Source: Candidatus Omnitrophota bacterium
Lineage (GTDB): Bacteria > Omnitrophota > Gorgyraeia > Gygaellales > Profunditerraquicolaceae
Reading direction: 5' to 3'
Assembly (NCBI GenBank): GCA_028718225.1
Contig: JAQUMI010000005.1
Span: 1-51,432 of the forward strand
DNA: 51,432 bases
The first letter of the stretch is position 1. Each line of letters opens with the position of its first letter. Positions 35,334 through 43,605 of the stretch are shown here, in pieces. Below the pieces are notes generated by a model. That model saw nothing but the letters and a program-made list of their open reading frames with translations, was not told the origin of the DNA and made no database searches. Both the position numbers and the translations under genes were made by a program.

Positions 35334-36074
35334 ATGGTTACGATAAAAACTGAGAACCTGACCCGTAAATTCGGGGTACTCACAGCCTTAGACCAGCTTA
35401 ACCTTGAGGTGCAGGAGGGTGAGATCTTTGGCCTGGTCGGCCCGGATGGAGCAGGTAAAACTACAACTATGCGTCTTTTAACCGGAATTCTCAATCCTAC
35501 GGAAGGCCAGGCCTGGACTTGCAATAAGCATACTGTAAAAGAAGCGGAAAGTCTCAAAGAGCATATTGCTTACATGTCCCAGCGTTTCGGGCTTTATGAA
35601 GAATTAAGCGTCCTGGAAAATATTAACTTTTACGCTGATGTTTACGGAGTAGCCAGAGATAAACGCCTAGAAGCTATTGAGCGCTTGCTGGGTTTTTCCG
35701 GACTTTTGCCCTTTAAACAGCGTTTTGCCGGTAAGCTCTCCGGAGGAATGAAACAAAAACTAGGCTTAGCTTGCGCTCTCATCCATACTCCGAAAGTCTT
35801 GTTTTTAGATGAGCCTACTAACGGCGTTGACCCGGTCTCCCGCAGGGACTTCTGGAATATACTTTATGACCTGCTTAAGGAAAAAGTCACCATATTTTGT
35901 TCTACCTGCTATCTGGATGAGGCTGAACGTTGCCACCGCGTCGGCCTGATGCACAAGGGGAAGCTCTTGCGTTGCGATTCTCCCGGCAGGATTAAGCAAG
36001 AATATAATACTAAAACTCTAGAGGAAGCATTTATCACGATAATCGGAGAATATGAAAGAGGCCAGCCCAAATAA
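35334..36074 (+). CDS. ABC transporter ATPase (ABC-2 type exporter), first
   Basis: A 246-residue nucleotide-binding protein. Walker A is GPDGAGKTT, Q-loop around HIAYMSQRFGLY, signature LSGGMKQKLGLACAL, Walker B VLFLDEPTNGVDP; the switch His is atypical (IFCSTCYLDEAERC). The region normally reading TTH here reads STC, so the catalytic H-loop His is missing, suggesting a degenerate ATP site. It overlaps the second ATPase gene by 23 bp; in E. coli the two are joined in YbhF. Confidence 0.92.
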   Translation: MVTIKTENLTRKFGVLTALDQLNLEVQEGEIFGLVGPDGAGKTTTMRLLTGILNPTEGQAWTCNKHTVKEAESLKEHIAYMSQRFGLYEELSVLENINFYADVYGVARDKRLEAIERLLGFSGLLPFKQRFAGKLSGGMKQKLGLACALIHTPKVLFLDEPTNGVDPVSRRDFWNILYDLLKEKVTIFCSTCYLDEAERCHRVGLMHKGKLLRCDSPGRIKQEYNTKTLEEAFITIIGEYERGQPK

Positions 36075-37017
36075 CATTGCCGTAAGCGTCCAGGGTCTAG
36101 AAAAGAAATTCGGGAATTTCACCGCGGTCAACCGGATCAACTTTGAAGTCAAGCCCGGTGAGATCTTTGGATTCTTAGGGCCGAATGGCGCGGGTAAATC
36201 CACTACCATCAGGATGCTCTGCGGGATTATCAGCCCTACCTCAGGCTCGGGAAAGGTGGGCGGTTTTGATATTATCAAAGAGCAGCATAAAATCAAGGAA
36301 CATATCGGTTATATGTCCCAGAAGTTTTCTCTTTATAATGACTTGACCGTAAAGGAGAATATTGATTTTTACAGCGGGATATATAAGATCCCGCAAAAGG
36401 ATAAAAAAGAACGACTGGAAACAACTGTGCGGACCGCGGGTTTAGAGGGGATGGAAGGTAATCTTACTGCGACGCTTGCCGGGGGCTGGAAACAGCGCCT
36501 GGCCCTGGGGTGCGCGCTGATTCATAAGCCCAGGATTATCTTTCTTGATGAGCCGACCTCAGGCGTTGATCCGATAACCCGCGCCAATTTCTGGGGCATT
36601 ATCAAAGAATTAGCCGGCCAAGGAGTAACTGTTTTTGTTACCACGCATTATATGGATGAGGCGGAGAATTGCAACCGGATGGTTTTAATTTATCACGGCA
36701 CAATTATCGCCGCGGGTACGCCGCAAGAGATGAAGACTGAAGTCATGAAGAATGAGGTCCTCGAGATTGCAATAGCTGATGCCCAGGGCTGGCTAGAGAG
36801 GGTCGTTAAAATAGAAGGTGTTAAGGAAGCCGCGCTCTTCGGAGCGGATATTCACGCTGTTGTTTACGACAGTTCTAAGGCAATTCCGGCGATAAAGGAA
36901 TTCCTGCACGGCGCAGGCGGGAGGGAATTCAGCGTGAATAAAATCCTTCCCTCCCTGGAAGATGTATTCGTTTCCTCAATAGAAGAATATGATCGCACAG
37001 AGCTTAAGAAGAATTAA
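36052..37017 (+). CDS. ABC transporter ATPase (ABC-2 type exporter), second
   Basis: A 321-residue nucleotide-binding protein. Walker A GPNGAGKST, Q-loop HIGYMSQKFSLY, signature in the variant form LAGGWKQRLALGCAL, Walker B IIFLDEPTSGVDP and an intact H-loop VTTHYMDEAENC. A C-terminal extension of ~100 residues (VVKIEGVKEAALFGADIHAV onward) is of the DUF4162 type seen in ABC-2 exporters. With the first ATPase it likely forms an asymmetric heterodimer. It overlaps the first permease gene by 29 bp. Confidence 0.93.
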   Translation: MKEASPNNIAVSVQGLEKKFGNFTAVNRINFEVKPGEIFGFLGPNGAGKSTTIRMLCGIISPTSGSGKVGGFDIIKEQHKIKEHIGYMSQKFSLYNDLTVKENIDFYSGIYKIPQKDKKERLETTVRTAGLEGMEGNLTATLAGGWKQRLALGCALIHKPRIIFLDEPTSGVDPITRANFWGIIKELAGQGVTVFVTTHYMDEAENCNRMVLIYHGTIIAAGTPQEMKTEVMKNEVLEIAIADAQGWLERVVKIEGVKEAALFGADIHAVVYDSSKAIPAIKEFLHGAGGREFSVNKILPSLEDVFVSSIEEYDRTELKKN

Positions 37018-38131
37018 ATCTATAGCCTGGAAGGAATTTATCCAGATTAAACGCGATCCGCGCTCTTTAGGGCTGGCCCTGGCGATCCCGATATTCCTGT
37101 TATTGATTTTTGGTTACGGGCTTAGCCTGGATATCGATAAAGTCCCGACCATTGTCTGGAATCAGGATGCTTCCAGTGAGCTAAGCCGGGATTTTATGCT
37201 CAATTTCAAAAATTCCAAATACTTTAAAATAATCGGCTATACGGATAACTACCGTCAGATCGAGCACCTGATCAATGCGGGAGAGGTCATGATGGCCTTG
37301 ATCATCCCCAAGGATTTTTCCCATTATCTTGAATCCGGCAAGGCAACGCCATTGCAACTTATCGTGGATGGAAGCGATGCCAATACCGCTACCATTGCCA
37401 TGGGTTATGTGCGGACAGTAGTTTCTAATTATAATGTGAATCTGTTGAGCAGTACGTTTGCCTCCCGGGGACTGCCAAGACCTCAGACAGTGGATGCCCG
37501 CTCCAGGGTCTGGTTTAATATGGGCCTGACCAGCACCTGGTTTATTGTCCCCGGGGTTATCGCGATGATTATTATGATTATTGCCGGGTTGCTCACTTCC
37601 ATTTGTATCGCCCGCGAATGGGAGAGGGGGACGATGGAACAGCTGATCTCTACACCCGTAAAAGCCCCGGAGCTAGTCATCGGTAAATTCATCCCCTATT
37701 TTACCATTGGGTTTTTTGACCTCATCGTGGGCATAATCATGGCCCAGTTTCTGTTTGGCGTGCCTTTTCGGGGGAGTTATCTATTGCTTATTTTACTAAG
37801 CTCGCTGTTTCTAACCGGTGCTCTGTCCCAGGGGATATTGATTTCCGTAGTTGCCAGGACACAATTAATGGCCAGCCAGCTGGCTACCCTTACTACTATG
37901 TTGCCGACTGTACTTCTTTCCGGGTTTATCTATCCGATCTTTAATATGCCTCAATTTATCCAGGCGATCACTTATCTTGTCCCGGCGCGCTATTATATTG
38001 TTGTCTTGAGGGAAATATTCTTGAAAGGCGGCACAATAACTGTTTTGTGGGATGAGACGCTTTTTCTCTTTTTATTTGCTCTGATAATGTTCGGTATTGC
38101 GGTAAAGAGATTCAAAAAAAAGGTGGCTTAG
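36989..38131 (+). CDS. ABC-2 type permease, first (YbhS-like)
   Basis: A 380-residue inner-membrane protein. The N-terminus AWKEFIQIKRDPRSLGLALA is the connector helix typical of this family. A first membrane helix follows, then a large extracytoplasmic domain (~residues 45-180, with DASSELSRDFMLNFKNSKY) and five more helices from ~185, containing AREWERGTMEQLISTPVKAPELVIGK. It pairs with the next permease to form the channel that passes substrate to the adaptor and TolC-like protein. Confidence 0.92.
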   Translation: MIAQSLRRIKSIAWKEFIQIKRDPRSLGLALAIPIFLLLIFGYGLSLDIDKVPTIVWNQDASSELSRDFMLNFKNSKYFKIIGYTDNYRQIEHLINAGEVMMALIIPKDFSHYLESGKATPLQLIVDGSDANTATIAMGYVRTVVSNYNVNLLSSTFASRGLPRPQTVDARSRVWFNMGLTSTWFIVPGVIAMIIMIIAGLLTSICIAREWERGTMEQLISTPVKAPELVIGKFIPYFTIGFFDLIVGIIMAQFLFGVPFRGSYLLLILLSSLFLTGALSQGILISVVARTQLMASQLATLTTMLPTVLLSGFIYPIFNMPQFIQAITYLVPARYYIVVLREIFLKGGTITVLWDETLFLFLFALIMFGIAVKRFKKKVA

Positions 38132-38132
38132 G

Positions 38133-39260
38133 ATGTTTGAGCGCTCAAGGGCGATCCTGATAAAAGAATTTAAACAAATCTTCCGCGACCCGCGGATGAA
38201 AACGGTTATCTTTATTACTCCGCTGATCCAGATACTTCTCTTCGGATACGCCGCGAATAAGGATATTAACTATGTTCCAACGGCTATTTTAGACCGGGAT
38301 AATACTATGGAGAGCCGTGAGCTTCTGCGCAGGTTTACTTATTCCAAATATTTTATCCCGGAATATTATATCTTTAGCGAAAAGGAGCAAAATTTCATTC
38401 TGGATAAGGGTTTAGCCAGCGTGGTTATTCATATTGACCGCGGCTTTGGCCGTGACCTTAACGCCGGAAAGGACGCCTCAATCCAGCTGGCTTTTGATGG
38501 CACAGATTCAAATACAGCGATGATCATTATGGGCTATGCCAATACCATTGTAAGCGATTATCAGTATGATTTGTTAAAAGAGGAGCTGGAAGCAAGCGGT
38601 TTAACCGGCAGCGCTCCCAGAGTTGACTTAAGGGACCGCGCCTGGTTTAACGGTAACTTAATTTCCCGGAATTATTATCTTCCGGGCGTGATCGCCATCA
38701 TTGTAACGATGATGTCGCTTTTATTGACCTCCATGGCAATAGTAAAAGAGAAGGAGATTGGCACGATGGAGCAGTTAATTGTCAGCCCTTTAAAGCCTCT
38801 TGACCTTATTATCGGTAAGCTCCTTCCGTTTGCAATAATCGCGCTGGTTCAGATTATCCTTATTACCATATTGGGCGTAGCCTGGTTTCATATACCCTTA
38901 AGAGGGAATCTATTCTTATTGCTCTTGTCTACCTGCGTATATTTATTTACTACTCTGGGGATAGGCTTATTTATCTCCACAATATCCTCAACCCAGCAGG
39001 AGGCGATGATGTCGGTTTTTCTTTTTTATATGCCGGCTATGCTTTTATCCGGCTTTGCCTATCCGATAGCCAATATGCCGCAATGGATCCAGTGGTTTAC
39101 CCTGGTCAATCCTTTACGTTATTTTATGGTTATTGTGCGGAGTTTGTTTTTAAAAGGAGTAGGATTAGAGGTTCTCTGGCCCCAGCTTATACCGTTAATT
39201 ATCATGGGTATTTTAGTAATTACCTTTAGCGCTTTTCGCTTCCGCAGGAGTCTAGGCTAG
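38133..39260 (+). CDS. ABC-2 type permease, second (YbhR-like)
   Basis: A 375-residue inner-membrane protein laid out like the preceding one, one base after its stop. It has LIKEFKQIFRDPRMKTVIFI at the start, a large loop domain with LDRDNTMESRELLRRFTYSK, and five C-terminal helices with VKEKEIGTMEQLIVSPLKPL. The two are clear paralogues. YbhFSR-type systems export cationic drugs or chloramphenicol-like compounds in E. coli; the natural substrate here is unknown. It is the last gene of the operon. Confidence 0.92.
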   Translation: MFERSRAILIKEFKQIFRDPRMKTVIFITPLIQILLFGYAANKDINYVPTAILDRDNTMESRELLRRFTYSKYFIPEYYIFSEKEQNFILDKGLASVVIHIDRGFGRDLNAGKDASIQLAFDGTDSNTAMIIMGYANTIVSDYQYDLLKEELEASGLTGSAPRVDLRDRAWFNGNLISRNYYLPGVIAIIVTMMSLLLTSMAIVKEKEIGTMEQLIVSPLKPLDLIIGKLLPFAIIALVQIILITILGVAWFHIPLRGNLFLLLLSTCVYLFTTLGIGLFISTISSTQQEAMMSVFLFYMPAMLLSGFAYPIANMPQWIQWFTLVNPLRYFMVIVRSLFLKGVGLEVLWPQLIPLIIMGILVITFSAFRFRRSLG

Positions 39261-39293
39261 GGTTTTAAAGCATTTATTTTAATTAAAATATTC

Positions 39294-39322
39294 TTGCTAG
39301 ATCAAAGCATTATGTTTATAAT
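39294..39322 (+). promoter_or_regulatory. Promoter giving a probably leaderless transcript
   Basis: TTGCTA (39294-39299), 17 bp, TATAAT (39317-39322). Position +1 is expected at about 39329, the A of the next ATG, and no ribosome site precedes that ATG. Confidence 0.7.
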
Positions 39323-39328
39323 AAATAA

Positions 39329-40027
39329 ATGAGAACGAGAAACGCCGCATTTAAAGTAATCATTTTTTCTGCAGGGTTACTTTTCTGTATTTTTTATTTT
39401 TCCGGCCGTTGCTTTGCCCTGGAAGCGCTGGAAACAATTTCTTATAATATCAAGCCGGTAGGAAGCTGCGAGTATCAGGATTTTGGTCCTCTGGAATTCC
39501 GCGGGAAAAAAGCAAGATTAATAATTTTTAAAACAGTTGCGGCAGGGTTTAAGGATAAGGAAGTAATTTTTAGCGAAAGTACCCGGAACCTGCCGTTATT
39601 GGTCAAACGGGATATTTCTTTTTTGTTCCATAAGGAGAATATCACGGAAGAATATTTCCCTGCTGAAAATTCTTTCAAGCTGACTAAATTCAGGGGAGGC
39701 AAAAAGACCGAGGAATATTCCGTAAAAGGGAAAAGGCCCATACAAAACGCGATCCTCGTACCTTTTTCCCTGCGCGGGGAGGCTGATTTGAAAATCGGAA
39801 GTTCTTTTGAAATAACTTTGCCCGGAGAATTCACGGTGAGGCTAGCCTCTATTGAAGACGTTACTGTCCCCGCCGGTAAATTCAAGGCATATCATTTTAC
39901 CAGTGAGCCTAAGAAATTTGAAATCTGGATAAGCGCCGATAAATTAAGGATTCCGGTTAAAATCAAGGGATTGGGGGCCTTTTCTTATACTTTAGAGATG
40001 AAGAAGCGCCTCGCCAGGCAAGAATGA
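39329..40027 (+). CDS. DUF3108-like exported protein
   Basis: A 232-residue exported protein with a signal peptide (residues ~9-30, ending CFALEA). The mature part is beta-rich and resembles DUF3108 proteins: SYNIKPVGSCEY at the start, LPLLVKRDISFLF, VPFSLRGEADLKIGSSFEI, VPAGKFKAYHFTSEP and FEIWISADKLRIPVKIKG at the end. DUF3108 proteins are lipocalin-like periplasmic proteins of unknown function. It lacks a ribosome site and lies right at the predicted transcription start. Confidence 0.78.
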   Translation: MRTRNAAFKVIIFSAGLLFCIFYFSGRCFALEALETISYNIKPVGSCEYQDFGPLEFRGKKARLIIFKTVAAGFKDKEVIFSESTRNLPLLVKRDISFLFHKENITEEYFPAENSFKLTKFRGGKKTEEYSVKGKRPIQNAILVPFSLRGEADLKIGSSFEITLPGEFTVRLASIEDVTVPAGKFKAYHFTSEPKKFEIWISADKLRIPVKIKGLGAFSYTLEMKKRLARQE

Positions 40028-40089
40028 TCCAGAAATTAAAGCCCGGGGTTAGATTTTATTATAACTTATTATAGTAGAAGGAGGGTGCT

Positions 40090-40485
40090 ATGGCGGATTT
40101 GAGAGAATTGCTGCAAAGTGCAGATTGGAAAACGGAAAAACATGCCCCGGTAATCGAGTTGCCGGATAATGTTAAGAAGGGGGAATTGTTTAAGGTCACG
40201 GTGAGCGTAGGCAAAGAGATAGCGCATCCTAACAAGACCGAGCACCACATCTGCTGGATTGAAATTTACTTCCAGCCGCAAGCCGAGAAATTTCCTTATG
40301 CCGTGGCCCGGGCGGAATTTTCCGCGCACGGGGCTTCGGTGAACGGAGCGGACACAAGCACTATCTATACGCACCCCGAGGTAACTGCGAGCTTTAAAAC
40401 GGATAAATCCGGGATGCTTTATGCCGCAAGTTACTGCAATATCCACGGCCTCTGGCAAAGCAGCAAGGAATTGAAGATAGCCTGA
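40090..40485 (+). CDS. Superoxide reductase (class II, neelaredoxin-like)
   Basis: A 131-residue enzyme that reduces superoxide to hydrogen peroxide at an Fe(His)4Cys centre without producing oxygen. Iron ligands and the catalytic Lys are visible in WKTEKHAPVIE (Glu-Lys-His), AHPNKTEHHICWIE and YCNIHGLWQS (Cys and His). It lacks the N-terminal desulforedoxin domain of class I enzymes; a free protein of that kind is encoded at 18902. Ribosome site AAGGAGG. The peroxide product would be handled by rubrerythrin at 19041. Confidence 0.92.
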   Translation: MADLRELLQSADWKTEKHAPVIELPDNVKKGELFKVTVSVGKEIAHPNKTEHHICWIEIYFQPQAEKFPYAVARAEFSAHGASVNGADTSTIYTHPEVTASFKTDKSGMLYAASYCNIHGLWQSSKELKIA

Positions 40486-40492
40486 TAAGGCG

Positions 40493-40521
40493 TTGACAAA
40501 ATTTAATTTGTATGTTTTAAT
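40493..40521 (+). promoter_or_regulatory. Promoter for the thi4 transcript
   Basis: TTGACA (40493-40498), 17 bp, TTTAAT (40516-40521) with TGT before it. The predicted start is just upstream of the TPP aptamer. Confidence 0.65.
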
Positions 40522-40538
40522 CAAGAAGCAGTGAAAAA

Positions 40539-40625
40539 ACGGGGAGGTCGTTAAACGGCCTGAGAGTTTTGCTGGAGAGCAGATTACCCGAGAAACCTGA
40601 TCTGGATAATGCCAGCGGAGGGAAA
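40539..40625 (+). promoter_or_regulatory. TPP (THI element) riboswitch aptamer
   Basis: The conserved TPP-binding core is plain: GGGGAGGTCG near the 5' end, GGCCTGAGAG (40557-40566), ACCCGAGAAACCTGATCTGG (40586-40605) and ATAATGCCAGCGGAGGGAA (to 40623). The RNA binds thiamin pyrophosphate and, when occupied, favours the terminator that follows at 40641. It controls thi4. Confidence 0.96.
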
Positions 40626-40640
40626 GGACGGAACATTTTA

Positions 40641-40667
40641 GCCCTTATGCATCTGGCATAGGGGTTT
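40641..40667 (+). terminator. Riboswitch-controlled intrinsic terminator
   Basis: CCCTTATGC pairs with GCATAGGGG (one T-G), loop ATCTG, then six T. It is the expression platform of the TPP riboswitch. Confidence 0.88.
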
Positions 40668-40732
40668 TTTGCTGCAGGGGACAATACGTCAATCTGCCAG
40701 ATAGGGTTAAGTGTATGAAAAAGGGAGGGGAT

Positions 40733-41506
40733 ATGCGGTTGGATGAAATCAAGATATCGCGGGCGATAATTGAATCTTACCAGCAAAAATTAATCAAAGC
40801 CTTGGATGTAGAGGTGGCGATCGTCGGCGCCGGGCCTAGCGGTATGGTCTGCGGGTATTACCTGGCTAAGGCCGGCAAAGAAGTGGTTTTATTTGAGAGA
40901 AAATTATCGGTGGGAGGCGGCATGTGGGGAGGCGGAATTATGTTTAATGAAATAGTGGTCCAGGAAGAAGCTAAGAAGATCTTTGAGGAATTCGGGGTCA
41001 GAACAAGGAGGTACGCGGAGGGTTATTATCTGGCTGATTCCATAGATAGCGTTTCAACGATATGCTCTAAAGCCGTACATGCGGGCTTGAGGATTTTTAA
41101 CCTGATCAGCGCTGAAGATGTAATGGTCCGGTCCAAGCGTGTGTGTGGTTTGGTCCTAAACTGGACTGCCGTGGAGATGGCTAATCTGCATGTTGATCCC
41201 CTAACCATGCGGGCCAAGTTCGTAGTGGATGCGACCGGCCATCCGGCGGAAGTCGCCCGTATTGTTGAGCGTAAGTCCGGTATAAAACTTAATACCAAAA
41301 CCGGCCGGACTATCGGAGAACAATCTATGCACGCGCAGGAAGGGGAGCAAATTATTGTCAAGAATTCTAAGGAGATATGCCCCGGGCTTTATGCCTGCGG
41401 CATGTGCGCTAACGCTGTATTCGGAGGAGCGCGTATGGGGCCGATTTTCGGCGGAATGCTGCTGGCCGGAAAAAAGGTAGCCAGAGACTTGCTTAAAAAA
41501 CTATAA
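40733..41506 (+). CDS. thi4: Thiazole synthase, Thi4 family (sulfide-dependent type)
   Basis: The start is the ATG at 40733, preceded by AAGGGAGGGG; the ATG at 40715 lies upstream of that site. The 257-residue enzyme builds the ADP-thiazole precursor of thiamin from NAD and glycine. The FAD/NAD-type fold starts [20 protein letters not shown], with [12 protein letters not shown] and [20 protein letters not shown] at the end. At the place where yeast THI4 has its sacrificial Cys (CMDP), this protein has LHVDPLTM, a His, as in the Methanocaldococcus enzyme that uses free sulfide catalytically. TPP riboswitch control upstream confirms the pathway. Confidence 0.93.
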   Translation: MRLDEIKISRAIIESYQQKLIKALDVEVAIVGAGPSGMVCGYYLAKAGKEVVLFERKLSVGGGMWGGGIMFNEIVVQEEAKKIFEEFGVRTRRYAEGYYLADSIDSVSTICSKAVHAGLRIFNLISAEDVMVRSKRVCGLVLNWTAVEMANLHVDPLTMRAKFVVDATGHPAEVARIVERKSGIKLNTKTGRTIGEQSMHAQEGEQIIVKNSKEICPGLYACGMCANAVFGGARMGPIFGGMLLAGKKVARDLLKKL

Positions 41507-41544
41507 GTTATTGGTTAATTAGCTATCAGAATAAAAGAGGATGC

Positions 41545-41588
41545 AAGGGGCCGTTTCCCTTACCCTTAGAAGGAAACGGCCCCTTTTT
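41545..41588 (+). terminator. Strong intrinsic terminator after thi4
   Basis: AAGGGGCCGTTTCC pairs perfectly over 14 bp with GGAAACGGCCCCTT, followed by a T-run. It ends the thi4 transcript. Confidence 0.92.
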
Positions 41589-41623
41589 CTTTATTACATT
41601 TTTAAAAGATGTTGAGATTTTGC

Positions 41624-41676
41624 TTGACAAAAAGTAAAAATGAATTTAATATACATAATATGAATACAAATTCATT
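41624..41676 (+). promoter_or_regulatory. TetR gene promoter with palindromic operator
   Basis: TTGACA (41624-41629), 17 bp, TAATAT (41647-41652). Inverted arms AATGAATTT (41639-41647) and AAATTCATT (41668-41676) flank an inner palindrome CATAATATG (41654-41662), all centred at 41657-41658, over the -10 and the start codon. This fits autorepression by the TetR protein encoded here. The predicted transcript start coincides with the ATG at 41660. Confidence 0.7.
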
Positions 41677-42325
41677 AATTGAGGAAATAATCAAAAATAC
41701 CCAAATTTCTGCCAGCTTAAGCCGGAAAGAAAGAGATAAGCAGCTGCGCAAAGCTGATATTATGGCTGCGGCAGAACGCGTTTTTGCCTTAAAAGGCTAT
41801 CATGGGGCGGTAATGCAGGATATTGCCCGCGAGGCCCAGTATGCCACCGGCACGGTTTATTTGTATTTCAGGGATAAAGAAATGCTTTATTTTTCCCTGG
41901 TAGAAGAGAAGATGATAAATTTAACAACTGGATTAAGGCAGAAGACAGCTCAGGTCGCTGACGCCGAAGATAAACTACGGATCTTTATGCAGGAGAGTTT
42001 GGATTTTTTTGAAAGGAATCAGGATTTTTTCAGGATATTCTTTTCAGAGGTATCCAAAGGCCCGATATTGAAAAAAGGGAAGTTCTCTAAGCCTTCCGGG
42101 ATGCTGCAGCACAAAGAATTTGTCGAAGAGCTTATCAGTACCGGACAAAAACAGAAAATAATAAGGAATGATTTTAGCGCAAAACAGATAGCCGATATTC
42201 TTGGATCGATTTTTATGGCTTTCATTTTTGATTGGTTGAAGGAAGGCCCAAAAGATAAGAAATTAAATACTGCGGCTGATTTTATCCTGGATATATTTTT
42301 AAGCGGAGCAGGCAGGAGAAGATGA
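41660..42325 (+). CDS. TetR family transcriptional regulator
   Basis: Start at the ATG at 41660; sequence further upstream contains the promoter. The 221-residue repressor has an extended N-terminus (residues 1-32), then the HTH: ADIMAAAERVFALKGYHGAV, MQDIAREAQYATGTVYLYF, RDKEMLYFSLVEEK. The C-terminal ligand domain (residues ~85-215) is helical with a hydrophobic QIADILGSIFMAFIFDWLKE helix. It heads an efflux operon and overlaps the TolC-family gene by 4 bp, so it probably represses the pump and senses one of its substrates. Confidence 0.93.
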   Translation: MNTNSLIEEIIKNTQISASLSRKERDKQLRKADIMAAAERVFALKGYHGAVMQDIAREAQYATGTVYLYFRDKEMLYFSLVEEKMINLTTGLRQKTAQVADAEDKLRIFMQESLDFFERNQDFFRIFFSEVSKGPILKKGKFSKPSGMLQHKEFVEELISTGQKQKIIRNDFSAKQIADILGSIFMAFIFDWLKEGPKDKKLNTAADFILDIFLSGAGRRR

Positions 42326-43605
42326 GGGCAAAGGATTCTCTAGTATTAATAATAATCTTATTCCCGTTGTTTTTTTTCAGCAAGGCGGCAGCCGAGGAAA
42401 CGCTGACCTGGCAGGATTGTATTAAAGAGGCAGCGAAAAACCATCCGGATTTAATCGCGGCAGTAGAGGAAACCAAGCAATCCCTGGCCGCTAAGAGAAT
42501 TACCGCCAGCGCCCTTTACCCCCAGGTAGACGCTAGTCTGGATGCCTCAACCTCCAGGATCGCCTCCGATAATAATCCCGCTTCTGTCGGCGATAGTTAT
42601 AGTTACGGAATAAGCGCGACCCAGTTGATCTTTGACGGCACTAAGACCATCCAGGATGTAAAAGCTGCTGCGGAGAATATAAAAGCCTCGCAACAGAATT
42701 ATAAATATACTTCTACTCAAGTCAGGTTAAATTTACGTACCGCATTCGTTAATTTATTAAGGGCCCAGGATTTAATCAAGGTAACCGAGGATATTGTGAG
42801 GATAAGAAAAGAGAATTACGAGCTGATAACTCTGCGTTATGTATCCGGATTAGAGCATAAAGGCGCGCTGCTTACTGCTGAAGCAAATTTAGCCCAGGCG
42901 TTATTCCAGGTTGCCCAGGCAAAAAGGGATGTTGTGCTGGCGCAAAGGCAGTTGACTAAGGAGATGGGCAGAAAAGGATTTATCCCGATGAGCGTAAAAG
43001 CAGATTTTAAAGTTACTGATTCAGCCAAGGATAAACCGGACCTGGAATCCCTGGTAAAAAATAATCCCTATTTGCAACAGCTTATCTCCCAGAAAAATGC
43101 GGCAGAATTCAGTTTAAAATCTGCCTACGCTAATTTTTCTCCCACACTAACCGGCGCGGCCGGCGCAAATAAAGCCGGTAAACATTGGCTACCCAAAGGC
43201 GATAACTGGAGCCTGGGGCTTAGCTTATCTATGCCTATATTTGAGGGAGGGTTAAGGACCGCTCAGGTATCCCAGGCCCAGGCTTATTTAAATCAACTTA
43301 AAGAGAATGAAAGAAGCACGCGGGACAGTCTGGTAGTTGCCTTAGAGAATACCTGGGTAGATTTACAGGATGCCCTTGAAACAGTAGGCGTTCAATACAA
43401 AACCCTGATTGCCACAGAGGAGCGCTCTAAAATAGCCGAGGCAGAATACGCGACAGGTTTTATTACTTATGATAACTGGACGATTATTGAAGATAATCTG
43501 GTGCAGGCCAAGACTGCTTATTTAAATTCCCAGGCCAATGCTTTATTGGCTGAGGCAAATTGGATCCAGGCGAAAGGAGAGACACTAGAATATGCGAAAA
43601 ACTAA
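42322..43605 (+). CDS. TolC-family outer-membrane efflux protein
   Basis: A 427-residue protein with signal peptide (residues ~7-25, ending AAAEETL). Two OEP repeats follow: WQDCIKEAAKNHPDLIAAVE with SYGISATQLIFDGTKTIQDV, then SLGLSLSMPIFEGGLRTAQV, which form the barrel and the helical tunnel as a trimer. It lies between the repressor and the adaptor, overlapping the latter by 14 bp, so the operon carries its own outer-membrane exit duct. Unlike the channel encoded at 32881 it has an ordinary signal-peptide N-terminus. Confidence 0.92.
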   Translation: MRAKDSLVLIIILFPLFFFSKAAAEETLTWQDCIKEAAKNHPDLIAAVEETKQSLAAKRITASALYPQVDASLDASTSRIASDNNPASVGDSYSYGISATQLIFDGTKTIQDVKAAAENIKASQQNYKYTSTQVRLNLRTAFVNLLRAQDLIKVTEDIVRIRKENYELITLRYVSGLEHKGALLTAEANLAQALFQVAQAKRDVVLAQRQLTKEMGRKGFIPMSVKADFKVTDSAKDKPDLESLVKNNPYLQQLISQKNAAEFSLKSAYANFSPTLTGAAGANKAGKHWLPKGDNWSLGLSLSMPIFEGGLRTAQVSQAQAYLNQLKENERSTRDSLVVALENTWVDLQDALETVGVQYKTLIATEERSKIAEAEYATGFITYDNWTIIEDNLVQAKTAYLNSQANALLAEANWIQAKGETLEYAKN

